A stretch of DNA of 64,000 nt, taken from assembly GCA_022385755.1 (NCBI GenBank), contig MU278363.1, positions 312,661 through 376,660 of the forward strand. Direction: 5' to 3'. This document shows, one piece after another, positions 45,526 through 56,343 of the stretch. Source of the DNA: Trametopsis cervina. Taxonomy: Eukaryota; Basidiomycota; Agaricomycetes; Polyporales; Irpicaceae. How positions within the stretch are numbered: position 1 is the first letter of the stretch; every line of letters begins with the position of its first letter. Under the pieces are notes generated by a model, which saw only the letters and a list, made by a program, of their open reading frames with translations, was not told where the DNA came from and did no database searches. The position numbers were made by a program, and so were the translations under genes.

Positions 45526-48205
45526 CTACTCCACGACCTCCTCTTCGATCTGCTCAATAACTTCATCAATCCAGACCTCAATCTCCTCCTTCTCCTCGGC
45601 CTCATCCGTCTCCTTCGCCTTGCCGATGTCCTTCTTCCCACGTTTCCTCCTCTCATCGGCCATGTCCTCCTTTGCCCTGATACGCCACGCATTCCATTCG
45701 TCGACGAGCCGCTTCCTCTGAGCAATAAGTTCTGCGCTGACATTACTCTCCTCAGCGGCGTCCTCTTCTTCGAAGGCCCTGCTGTACTCCTTGAGGTTCC
45801 GACGGATCTGGCGCTGTTGCTCCTTCGTAAGGAGTGTACGCGGGCGGGGGCGCCAGAGGAACTGCTTGAAGCGGTCCAGGATGTGCTTCTCCAGCTCTTG
45901 GCCACGGAAATCCCAGATTGCATAACCATTTTCGAGCTGTTGAACAACGTAGTCAGTAAGAAGTCTGCATACGGATGCAATCGAGAACGTACGGTATGTC
46001 TCCAAGCACTTGCGCTCGTGGCAAGGTAACGGCCACTGGGGTCCCACTCCGCATCGGTCAGCGCGTAATGGTCGGCAGTGCCAAGATGTTGAATGTATGC
46101 GCCCCACTCCTTCTCTGACTGAGCCTGACCTTCCTTACGGTCATCTATGTTGAAGTCGAGGTCCCAGAACTCGAGCTCAGACTTGGTCGATGAGCCAATG
46201 GTGGCAAGCACAACATGTCGTCCGCGAGGTGACCATCGGATGGTGTTGCTCGTCCTCGAGGGGAGTGTGCCTGATACGAGACACTTCAGTAACGTAAACG
46301 CACACAGCAAATGCAAGACACTCACGAAGGAGCTTGAAGTCGCCCTTGCTACGCATGAGCTGGTAGAAACTGACATCGGTCTTGATGGTAACACCAGGTC
46401 CAGGGTTGCCGAGGTTAGGGTCGTTACTTGAGATGATAGCGAACCTCTCGCCCTTAGGTTCCCATGAAAAGTCGGTCACAGCATCTAACGACAATTTCGT
46501 AAACATATTAGGCTCGTAGTGGACAAGTCATATATACCTTTTAGTTCAACGACCTCAACCGGGAAATCTTTCTCTCGCACACGGAATAACTCCAGGTTAC
46601 AGAAGATGGATTTTTTGGTCTTGGTGTGACGGTCGACTTTGACGCAAAGGAAGTCACCCTGGTTTTGCCAGTACAATTTGCACTGTAGGCGAGATATGAT
46701 GAGCGTGATTATCTCAGCAGAAGCTGAGTGCGACCGCATACCTCGGTAACGTTGAACAAATTTTTCTGTCGCATAATGGCACGGCTGGGGAAGTTGATGA
46801 CCGTCACACGCGCAGGCTGGTTGGCAACTTCGGGGGTCCAGTAAGCCAGAAGGTTCTCCTTCGGCTTCTTGCCCGCCTTCTCCGCCTTCTCCGCCTCCTC
46901 TCTGTCCTTGTCTCCGTGCGGGCACCATTCGAAGTCAATTACACCGTCGATTTTGATGCTCTTCTTGTCGTGCAAACGCATCGACGGCAGTTCGTACACG
47001 CTGATCTGCGATCCGGGGGTCACGCGTCCGACGAAAGCATCGTCCGCGCTCCACTTCAGCGCTGGCCACTGCATCTGCTTCTTAGCGCCATCCTCTGCCT
47101 CCGGTAGCAAGGACGGGAAGGTTCGCAAGAGGTTTCCGGTTTTGATGTCCCAGACGGCAATGTTACTCCCTTCATCTTCTGGAGAGAAGAATTGAGGTCC
47201 CTGTTGTGCACCCTCAGGTACAACGATGGGGTCGTGCGACCAGGTGACAAGGTAGTTTTCGCAGGGGGAGAAGTCGATCAGCTTTACGAGTGGATGGGCG
47301 AACTTCTGTTGCGGCTCCCATGATGAGCCGCCCCATAGACGAACACCTTGGCGGTGAAGGGTAGCGAGGAAGGTGCCGGTGGGTGACCATGATATATATA
47401 AATCTGTCCAGCCCTAATAAATCTCAGCAGCAGACCGGATAGAAAAGACAGCGAAAGCATACATTGCGTTCATGTGCAACTTCGCACTGAGAAGGCTTTC
47501 CGTGCCAATGTATTTGAACTTCCTCGCCACGGTATGTGGCGTATTGATCACGGCCTTGGGGATCACCTAGCCAGGCGCGAAGGTGTTCCTGTGTGATATT
47601 GTTTATTCGAGGCGGGCTTTCACCCAGTTTAATTGATCATACCTTGGGCTTGTAGGGCTCAAGTTCAGGCTCTGCCCAAGTCTCGTCCAGGTCCGCAATT
47701 TTATCGACGTCCGTGAAGCGGTTCACCCAGAAGGTGTGTTTGGTATCGAAAGGATGACCGTCCATCGCTGCCATCGCGTACGCAGCCTCGTCTGCGCTTT
47801 TAAATTCCATAAAGATGACGCTGAAGGGGCACAAGTGCAAACAGTGTGAGTACTCAGCAGAAAGTTGAATGGGACATTCAAGACGCACCCTTTGCTCTTC
47901 CCTGTCTTATCGTCCCAGGGCACGAACATGTCCTCGGGCTTGATGGGTGCACCCCTTTTCCCAAACTCCTTGGATATCCTTGCCAATAGCCTTTCAAGCT
48001 TTGAATTGTCAATGACTGGTACACCATCAACTACCAGGATGTTGTCGAGGCCATCATCGTATTGCACCTTGTACCTAGAATTGAAGGGAATATAGATCAG
48101 TAGCCAAGTTACGCGTAAAGCTATTGGGACTCACTTGGATTCAATTTCGGAGTAGTCAATGTCCTCGTCATCGTAATCCGCGCCGTTTACTCCGTCGATA
48201 GCCAT
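45526..48205 (-). CDS. PRT1: Translation initiation factor eIF3 subunit b
   Basis: Nine exons: 48135-48205, 47889-48074, 47643-47820, 47463-47588, 46742-47413, 46538-46682, 46326-46484, 45993-46270 and 45526-45936, giving 741 aa (yeast Prt1 is 763). An N-terminal RRM (about 35-125: [29 protein letters not shown]) is followed by [14 protein letters not shown] and the nine-bladed propeller ([60 protein letters not shown]). Then comes the helical C-terminus [15 protein letters not shown] and [18 protein letters not shown], which binds eIF3i/g. It is the scaffold of eIF3 on the 40S ribosome. The last 60 residues are Lys/Glu-rich. The start gives [20 protein letters not shown], close to other fungal eIF3b N-termini. 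Confidence 0.96.
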
Positions 48206-48465
48206 GATGGGCAGATATTTTAGTGGGTCGTCGTGAACGTCGATGAGCAAAGTTTTTGGCACTGGTCAGAGAAGCGCCGAATCTCTCGCGCTGAAAAGGC
48301 ACTCGCTTATCCAATCTCAGGGCTTGTAGGCCACACCATCACAACAGTGGAAGATACAGACTAACGTCCAGCATAATAATTCAAAGATAAATCTTGAATC
48401 GCATTCTAATGGGTACCATACTAAAATACAATGAACTTGTTATTAACCCTCCCAAATCGCCCCGA

Positions 48466-49391
48466 TTACTCGGTGGCAGGCATGACTTTCTTTAGCCATG
48501 CTTGCAAATCTTCCAACTCTGCCTCGCTTGCGGAATGTGTGAGTCCAGCATATCCATGAAACTCCAATCCAACGTTAGTCTCCGTATTTGCGGCCCCAAT
48601 TCCAAGCTCATTTTCCAAGAATGCTGTAGACTTCTGGGCCCACTGATACCGCACGAGAGGGTCATCCTTTCCATGTCCCCAGAATATCGGCAGATTCTTT
48701 GCATGGTCGCTGAGCATCTACAGGCCATATACATCAATCGAAAATTGTACAACCTAAACTCAGCTAAGTACTCACCGCCTTGAACTTCTTGCTGAGAGGG
48801 AGCCATCCGCTCATGACAACTATACCGCCTAGCTTTCGCTCGTTCGTGAGCCCTGTGAGAAGACTCATAGCCCCTCCTTGGCTGAATCCTCCCAAAATAA
48901 TGTTATTAGAGGGTATACCCGCGTCGACTTCGGCTGTGATCAGCTCATTGAGATCTTTGACTGCTCGAAGCATTCCAGGTTCATCTTCCGTAGCGAAGTC
49001 AAAGTCCTCAATATCGAACCTAACAGAGGGACATTAAAACGTTCTGATATACCGTGCTTGATGAACTTACCAGGAGCGCATGCGCATGCCACCGTTGGCA
49101 GTCACAGGCATCTCATTACTACGATGCATTCGATCCGTCATTCGAAGACTGACAAACACACCATTGACTTACGCATGAGGAAGAATCCATTTAATATGCT
49201 GGAATGCTGGAGACCCACTCAGCATCGAGGCTACAGGTTGCCAGCCATATCCTGAGTCGCCGAGACCCTACATAGTGATGTAGCGAGGTTGGAGTACACG
49301 GTCTGGTAGTTGAACTCACATGGACGAATATCACGGTAGCGGTGTGCTTTGCACGAGCAGCCACGGTCAGGAACTTCAGGGATGGCGCCAT
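48466..49391 (-). CDS. Acyl-protein thioesterase 1
   Basis: Five exons: 49320-49391, 49173-49267, 49071-49118, 48776-49019 and 48466-48717, giving 236 aa, the normal length. It is an alpha/beta hydrolase that removes palmitoyl groups from proteins (and can act as a lysophospholipase). The family start MAPSLKFLTVAARAKHTATV is followed by FVHGLGDSGYGW, the nucleophile elbow GGFSQGGAMS (Ser 118), the acid in HGKDDPLV (Asp 172) and the His in AGLTHSAS (His 214). The triad is complete. The protein is expected in the cytosol. The frame is also open upstream of this ATG back to 49505 and would add a hydrophobic N-terminus; the shorter form is preferred because it matches the family. Confidence 0.92.
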
Positions 49392-50374
49392 GGAAACACT
49401 CGTATTGTCTGTTCTTTCTGCTGTAGGTGTGTTATATAGTCGATAGGAGGACCAGAGTATGACGACCCCGACAACTTCAAGGAGTAGATAGACAGATCGG
49501 TGCATCGACTGAAGCCGCGGCAACAGTCAGATCGCGCGGCTGCAGGTCCTCGCAATATAACCCTCATCGCTAGCCGGTACGTGTAAATGTGACCGCAAAT
49601 TCATGAACAAAGATAGGATACAGAGTAACAGCAAACATGGACATGATACGGTCGGGCTACACCGCTCAAAACTTGAACACGGCCCTCGTGAGTTCGATGA
49701 CATACGAAAGAAATCATTATTCCTCATTCAGGTGGGGCGTGAAAAGCTACGTAGGAGATTCTTCAGAGTCGTCGTATTATTCGATACATGATGTAGGGGT
49801 GATCAGATCAACGCAATGTTCCCTAGCTAATGGACTTTGAGGTTTGGGGGAAAAAGAGACAGCTAGCCAAAACAGCATGTTACGGTGACAGTGACGGGAG
49901 GAGGGAGGACATTTGCAAGAACGACACGGTTGGGATCGAAGCACAGACACGGGCAAGCGGGAGAAGGCGAGAGAGGAGGCTGACATGGATATTTACTGCA
50001 AGTGTGGAATGGAATTGGGATAAAGATGACTTGTACTAAGCTTTGATGGCACTGAGTGGAATTGCGGCAATGGATTGTTGGATTGTTGTGGTAGAAGTAA
50101 ATAAGTGAGGAATGAAACATATGAAGCAGCCGTTATGAGGACATCGTAAGGTAAGGTTTATGGAGTGGATGAGAGGCGGCGATGAATAAGACAATGTCGT
50201 GGATAGAGCTGTCAGTCGAGAGAGGCGAGAAAATAGAGGGATATAAGGGGAACAGGGGCCAAGAGTCCGACAAAATTTGAACCAGGTAAATATGCAGCGA
50301 AGGGATAACAAGCGCGATGTGTTCATACGTTATAGTACATGCTTGCACGATTGGGTTGAGGGGGATGCTTGCAA
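49392..50374. other. Spacer between thioesterase and WHI3-type genes
   Basis: About 1 kb with the thioesterase promoter and the 3' region of the WHI3-type gene, both minus strand. The plus strand of 49850-50340 is purine-rich. No supported gene. Confidence 0.4.
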
Positions 50375-53300
50375 TCAGCCAACACGGCTCGCCTCTACGT
50401 TGGCGTGGACCGGCGACAGAGTGCGTGACAGATGGTCATTGCTTGACTCAGCGCTGGGCTGATCGGGTATAGTGGATTGCGATGGTGATATGCCGAATGG
50501 AGAAAACGAAGAGGACGTGCCCGACGATGGGCCAAAGCCCTGCGGAGCGGTTCTAGGAAACATAGCCGAGTTCGAGAGCGAGGAAGTGAAGGAGGGAGGC
50601 GAGGTGAATCTCGGCGGTGGCGATGCCATTGTGTAGAAGTATGCCGACGTCGGTGAAGTTACACCCGAGCTACCCGTATCCCTTCGCGAGGATCGGAAGT
50701 TATCTATCTCACTGGCTGAGAACATTGTTTGAACAGCACCGAGAGATTGCTGCTGCATCGGTCCACTCCCAGCGCTAGTGGGAGTACGAACGCCGAGCGG
50801 GTTCTTGCTGTACGAGAGACGGATACCTCCTCCTCGGATAAGACCATTGAGGTTATCGCCGTTGAGCTCGTTGAGCGCCTTAGTAGCATGGGCGACATCT
50901 TCAAACTATGGTGCAAAGGGTCAATGACAGAATAGGTGCAGTGATCGAGAAACAAACCTCAACGAAGCACATCGGACCGTTGCTCTTGTGCCTGAAGCAC
51001 AACTTGCGATAGCCAGGTCGGGGACTGAACAAATCACGCAAACGCTCTTCCAAATACGTCGACGGAGAACCACCCGGGGAATTAGAAGCAGGTAAGTTAC
51101 CCACGTACAGGGTGTTAATCTGAAAATGTATGTTGTCAGTAAAGTTCCGAATGTTCAATGAAGGTCGCAGGCACATACCGGTGGATTCTGATCACCGGGG
51201 TTCCGTCCCGTACTCGAACTCGTGCCCGACGAGGGAGATGGGAGTTGCGGAGATACCGTGCCTTGTTGGCCCGTACTCACGGCGAGCGCACCCACAGCAC
51301 GCGACAGTTCATCTTCGTTCAGCAGGCCGTTGACGCTGGATGTACTGGATGCCGAAACCGACGACGGGGCACCCAGATGGTTCTGCTCGTGGCCATCTTG
51401 CTGCTGACCGAACGCGGAGAAGGAGTTCGGGAGATTGGAGGAGATAGAGTCCGGCGAGAATGGTGCACTCGGATTTGTGCTGCCGGAGGCCGACTGCGCA
51501 GCAGAGGGAGGACTGCTTGTCATTTCACGGTTTGGGTGAAAGTCTAGAGCCTCCGTCGACGAAGGACGTTGGATGGCTCCAGCGGCGTTCATCCTCCTCG
51601 ACATCGCATTGGCACTAACATCGCGCAAAGAACCCCACGGCCCGATGGCATTATCTCCTTGAGAGCCGATGCTCTGCATGGAGGATTGGGTAGAGAGACT
51701 GTGAAGTCTGGGTTCACCGAGCATCCCATTGGTGCCGATGGTGCCATTCTCGGCAGAAAGAAGGGAATTCGCGCCCTGGCGAACCATCTGTTGCGGAACA
51801 GAGTGGAATGCCTCGAAGGCGGAGCTGTTCTGTCGGAGGCGAACAGCCTCCTTCTCCTTTCGTTTCCTTTCTCTTTCTCGCTCATCTTCCTCCGCGCGTT
51901 CGCGTGCTCCTCTCGGACCGAAGCTGGCAATACCTATCGGGGACGGTTCATCCACGACTGTCCCTCGACGCTGACCCAGGCCTGCGATCCCCATCGGCCC
52001 AAGGGCGCTCAACTCCTTTTCACGCTGCATGAAAAGCTCGCTAGCTGCAGCTTGTCCATTGAGTGAGGCAAGTCCGTTGATACCAGACCCCAGCGCATCG
52101 GTCTGGATAGCTGAAGGCTGGCCATTCAACAAAGAACCCACGCCACCACTCAAAGGTCCAACTCCAGTCGGGCCACGCTTGGTGTGCAGGTTCTTCTTCG
52201 CCATCTCAGCCTTGAGTATTGATCCTTTCTCAAGATCGACGCGACGACCCTGCAAGACGTCGCGAGCCTCGAGGGCCTCCTGCCTCGTCCTGAACTTGGC
52301 AAAGCCGATAATCTGTTTCCTCGGGGGCTGGACAGTCTGGACAAAGTGGCTATCATCCATGAATGGCATGGGAGGGGCGGGCCAAGAAGATGTCGTGCCA
52401 TCCCGACCGTCAACAACGACGCCTCCTTGATTGACGGTTACGAGGTTATACGGATCATTCGATCCTCCATGCATCGGTAACCCATTCATACGCGTTCCAG
52501 AAGCAGATACAAGACCCGCAGAACCGTACGAAGTGAGTTCCCTGTTGGGGATCTTCAGCGTAGCAGCCTCGAAACCTGAGGAGAAGGTGAACATATTCTG
52601 GAATTCGCGCTCCTAAAAACGTGTCCGTCAGCATCATGTATTATGGGGAGAATAGAGGATAGCAAGCTTACCGACATGTCGTCTGGAAATCCGACAACAA
52701 AGATGGTGGAAATCTCCTCCTGAGGTTGCTGTTGCTGCGAACCCCCATGACCGGCCCCGTTGACTACGGATGAAGGTGCCTGCGAGGGACCGTTTGCACC
52801 AAACGAATTTTGCTGCTGTAGGCCGTTCTGATGAGACAGCGTATGACTGAGGCCATTCAGGTGCGCTTGTATACCAGGGGGCTGTTGGGACATGAGCGTC
52901 GCTTGAGCATCGCGCTGTAGAAGACTATGAGTATTGCCACCAGTGCTTCCTAAGACACCAGGTTGTCGCAGCTGCTGTGCCGAACTCAGGGAATCACCCA
53001 AACCGAGACGATAGGCATCCATGGCGCTAAACGCTGGCTGCTTTGTCTGTCCAGCGAGCGAAAGAGACGGTCCAGATTGGGATGCACCCATACCGTAGTC
53101 AAAGCGGTTAGTGTGATGGATGGCGTCGAAAGATGACACGGATGCAGAAGCTGCTTGTTGGTTCAGCGAATTGGGGTTGGAAACATAAATATCTTGCTGC
53201 GCAGAGGAATAGGGCGGGGAAGCGACGAAAGAGCTTCCGGATGTATCGCGATGGGAGGAAGTGTTGTGTCGCGGACGGACATTGTTAGGAGCAGAGAATG

Positions 53301-53841
53301 GATTGAAAACGGAGTTGCGAAGAGGTCCAGCGGAGGAGGAAAATCCATTGGTAGTAGTTTGAGAATTAAGAGCATTCTGGTCGTGCTCTGTAGGGAGTAC
53401 GGATGCGAAATCAGGGCCGAGAGGTGTGTGGAGGTTATTCATGCTGTTATACATTTGATACGCATTGCTGGCTGTTTGTTGAGAACCAACATGACCAAAC
53501 GTGTCGGGATTATGTGGAGGCGAAGTCAAGTAAGGTGGGAGGATATTGTTGGCGCCAGGAGAATCAGGCCTGGGGCCCTGCTGGTGCTGGGACTGCATGG
53601 TAATGTGATAGGGCACCGAAGGCGAGCCAACTGCAACAGCACCGTTCATAGAGCCAATGGATTTCCCGGACCCGTTTGGGCCTTCGGAGTCAGAAGAGGA
53701 GAGGGGTTCTGCGTCAGCCTGCGCGTTAAGACTGTCGAGGAGAGAGCGATTGATGTACTCCTCGTCGGCGTGCAATGACGCAGAGGGGAAAGGAGCGGGA
53801 CGACGGGCTGCAAGTGAGGACGCCAGGTTGAGCGGAGACAA
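50375..53841 (-). CDS. Whi3-type RNA-binding protein with two RRMs
   Basis: Four exons: 52672-53841, 51179-52612, 50958-51119 and 50375-50905, giving about 1098 aa from the first open codon. RRM1 spans the first intron ([12 protein letters not shown] then [20 protein letters not shown], later [20 protein letters not shown]). RRM2 begins at about 869 ([48 protein letters not shown]), the near-invariant C-terminal RRM of Whi3/Whi4 proteins. Whi3 binds mRNAs such as G1 cyclin transcripts and forms condensates through Gln/Asn-rich regions, which are abundant here. A charged coiled segment ([20 protein letters not shown]) lies between the RRMs. The 5' end is uncertain: the frame opens at 53841 without an ATG, and the first in-frame ATG is 53649 (residue 65). 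The left boundary given is the extent of the open frame. Confidence 0.85.
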
Positions 53842-55541
53842 TGAGGCTATTGATCAAGTGTTGGAATATGGGGTCAACGAGAAACGGATGAGGAGAGACA
53901 ACTTCAAAACATCAACAGCCGAGCGGCAACTTGGAGAGCGAAGGATAGAACGCAAATGAGTGCCGGTTATAAATACAGACAAGGATGAACTAGCGCAAGT
54001 TTGATTGCTGATATTGTACGTGCTCGGCGGCGTGCTCGGTGCTGGTGGGCGGAACGCGACGCGTGAGATTGTAGGGGATTTGAGAGCGTTGGAGATGCGA
54101 TTGCGATGCTGTATGAAGCCAGGAAAAGAGGGCAAGACGATGGAGAGGATAAGACAATGATGCAGTGGTTGACGATGAGGACGACGTCGGTGACAGCGAG
54201 GAGAGGGGCGCGCTCGCTGTGGCTGGCGAGGGGACGATCGAGGTTGGTGATGAGGGAAGAAGCGGACTCAGCCGAATGCAGATTCGGCGGAGTCCAACTT
54301 AGACCAGACCAAACAAGCCTGATTGCGCACAGACCACCTAATCCAAATAACCGTAAATACTAACACGTGACGTAAGCGCTTGGACCCCGGTCACCGTTCG
54401 GAAGCATCTCAGCATGCCGCCCAGCGATGAACGGAGTTCAGTCGGCATTGTCCTCGACGACGAGAAGGAGAGCGGGCACACAGACAAAAGGGTACTTGCC
54501 TATCGTCCCCTTCCTCCCATTGTTTTCCCTCGGGGCTACAGCACCTCTGTACCACTCTCACACAATGCTAGCTTGTCGTACATGGTAGTCCTGTTGAGTC
54601 TAGCGTGATGCACTGGTCATAGTCAACAGACCAAACAACAATGGAGAGTTGACAAAGCAAACCAGTGCAACGCGGTTTCATTCAGCTCTCTCCGTGACGG
54701 TTTTCGACCAAGGGTACGAAGCGGCGGCTATGGCTGAAGAGAGTAAAGACAGAGAAAGGAAGGAGAGAGCAGTGCGATGGGGGGCGCGCCACGCGAGTCG
54801 GGAGTCTCTTTCACTGTGATAAAGGATAAACTCAGACCTAACACGGCCTTCGTGTGCGACGTTGGTTCAATATCAACAGTGTTTAGATTGATTTCTGGGG
54901 ACAAGCATGAAGAAAAGCTGTCGAATGTTCCAGTCAAGCCATCGTTAGATTACATATGTACCCAGGCTCGCAGCAATCGTCGTCATTGCGTTTACGAGTC
55001 CAGCTATTTATCGGGGTGCTTTGAGATAAACACTGGGGCATATTGGGTGAATATACATACAATCAGAAAATGGGGGAGAACGGGAAGGTATTGTACAGGG
55101 AGATCATTCCGAATTAAAGACGATTATAGTAGACAGTTCGTGCAATGAATATAAGCCAGTACCAGTTACTGCATCAGAAAATGGGGGAGAACGGGAAGGT
55201 ATTGTACAGGGAGATCATTCCGAATTAAAGACGATTATAGTAGACAGTTCGTGCAATGAATATAAGCCAGTACCAGTTACTGCATGGATCTAAACCACTC
55301 TCAACTGTACACATGCAGGTGATCAGCAGCAGCACGCCGCGTAATGAGTTTGATGCAGGAAGTGTACGCGCCACAAATGGCGGTCAATCCTCAGGCCACA
55401 GTGGTTTACCGCGAGCCGGGAGTTCTCATTGTGCTGTAGTCAACTCAGCCATCCTGACAGCATTCAATAGGAACATAGATAACTCACCAGTCGCACATCG
55501 CCATCCTGAGGCGAACATGACGCACACCATAAGCGAATAGT
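53842..55541. other. Intergenic region with a tandem duplication
   Basis: About 1.7 kb with no supported gene. It holds the promoter of the WHI3-type gene, in which a missing first exon could lie, and the 111-bp duplication. The plus-strand frame at 54777-55148 (123 codons) ends within the repeat and has no recognisable content. Confidence 0.4.
55062..55283. repeat. Perfect 111-bp tandem duplication
   Basis: Two adjacent identical copies, 55062-55172 and 55173-55283, with identity continuing for two more bases. There are no mismatches, so the event is very recent or an assembly effect. It lies in non-coding DNA between the WHI3-type gene and the small membrane-protein gene. Confidence 0.95.
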
Positions 55542-55967
55542 TCACTGATTCTCCCAAGGATCGCCGTTCCCTCCAAAGATCTCTCGCCAGCCTCTCCAGG
55601 GTCTTTGCTGTATCTCAACCTCCGTCCCGCATATAACGCTGATGACCGAGAGTATTAACAAGGCCCAAAACAGCGCGCCGATAAACCTCCACCGTGCTCG
55701 CGATGTAGCTTCCGCGAGCGAGTACTGAGAGCGAGGGTCATAATAAGGTAGTATATGCGTTTGTTGCTGTGATAGGAGGGGTGTTGGGCCATAGTAATGG
55801 TCTGTCTGGTGCTGCGCAGGTCTTGAGGGGGCACTAGATGGCTGCGCCGTTGCCGACGCCCCTGCCCCCGCCGACGACGACGACTGTTGAGAGGGATCTA
55901 GTTCAGTGTATGCTGGTGGCGGAGAGGGTAGCTTTCCGCTAGGCTTTCCATTAGGTGCTGTGGTCAT
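55542..55967 (-). CDS. Small single-pass membrane protein
   Basis: A single exon of 141 aa. The N-terminal ~85 residues are Pro/Ser/Gln-rich with PPPAYTELDP, a PPxY-type motif that WW domains of Rsp5-like ubiquitin ligases bind. A hydrophobic helix at about 97-114 (FIGALFWALLILSVISVI) follows a basic RARWR, so the N-terminus should be cytosolic; the tail (about 27 residues) would be lumenal or outside. This layout resembles arrestin-independent Rsp5 adaptor or cargo proteins, but I do not recognise the family. The stop at 55542 and ATG at 55967 bound a clean frame with no intron needed. Confidence 0.6.
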   Translation of the reverse strand: MTTAPNGKPSGKLPSPPPAYTELDPSQQSSSSAGAGASATAQPSSAPSRPAQHQTDHYYGPTPLLSQQQTHILPYYDPRSQYSLAEATSRARWRFIGALFWALLILSVISVICGTEVEIQQRPWRGWREIFGGNGDPWENQ

Positions 55968-56343
55968 CGTTGTAATTGTCGAGGCAGTAATGCAGAATGC
56001 CGGTCAGCCACAACGAGCGATATGAGGGAACGTCCCAGCGCTCGCAGAGCGATGACACTAGAAACCCTAACCCGAATCGACACCCCCGCTCCTGGAGAGA
56101 TTGACCGCGATGCACACCCTCTTGTCCTGTTTCATGGTCTGGATACACATTAGCCAAGGCAACCCATCCAAATAAGTATATAGAGCATAGAACATCCAAA
56201 TGTATATAATGGCGGTCGCTATGATCCTCTAATAGCTGCTGAATAAAAAAGTGCTTCCACTAAACGTAGATGTGTTGCAGAATAAATGATGTGCAGGGTA
56301 TATGGTAATGGAAGAAGAAATAATACAAATGGTTTATATACAT
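55968..56343. other. Spacer upstream of the small membrane-protein gene
   Basis: Promoter of the small membrane-protein gene and 3' end of the coiled-coil gene, both minus strand. Nothing else seen. Confidence 0.4.

Noticed and set aside
54777..55148. 123-codon plus-strand frame upstream of the small membrane-protein gene
   Set aside because: It ends inside the 111-bp duplicated repeat and shows no domain or conserved-looking pattern.
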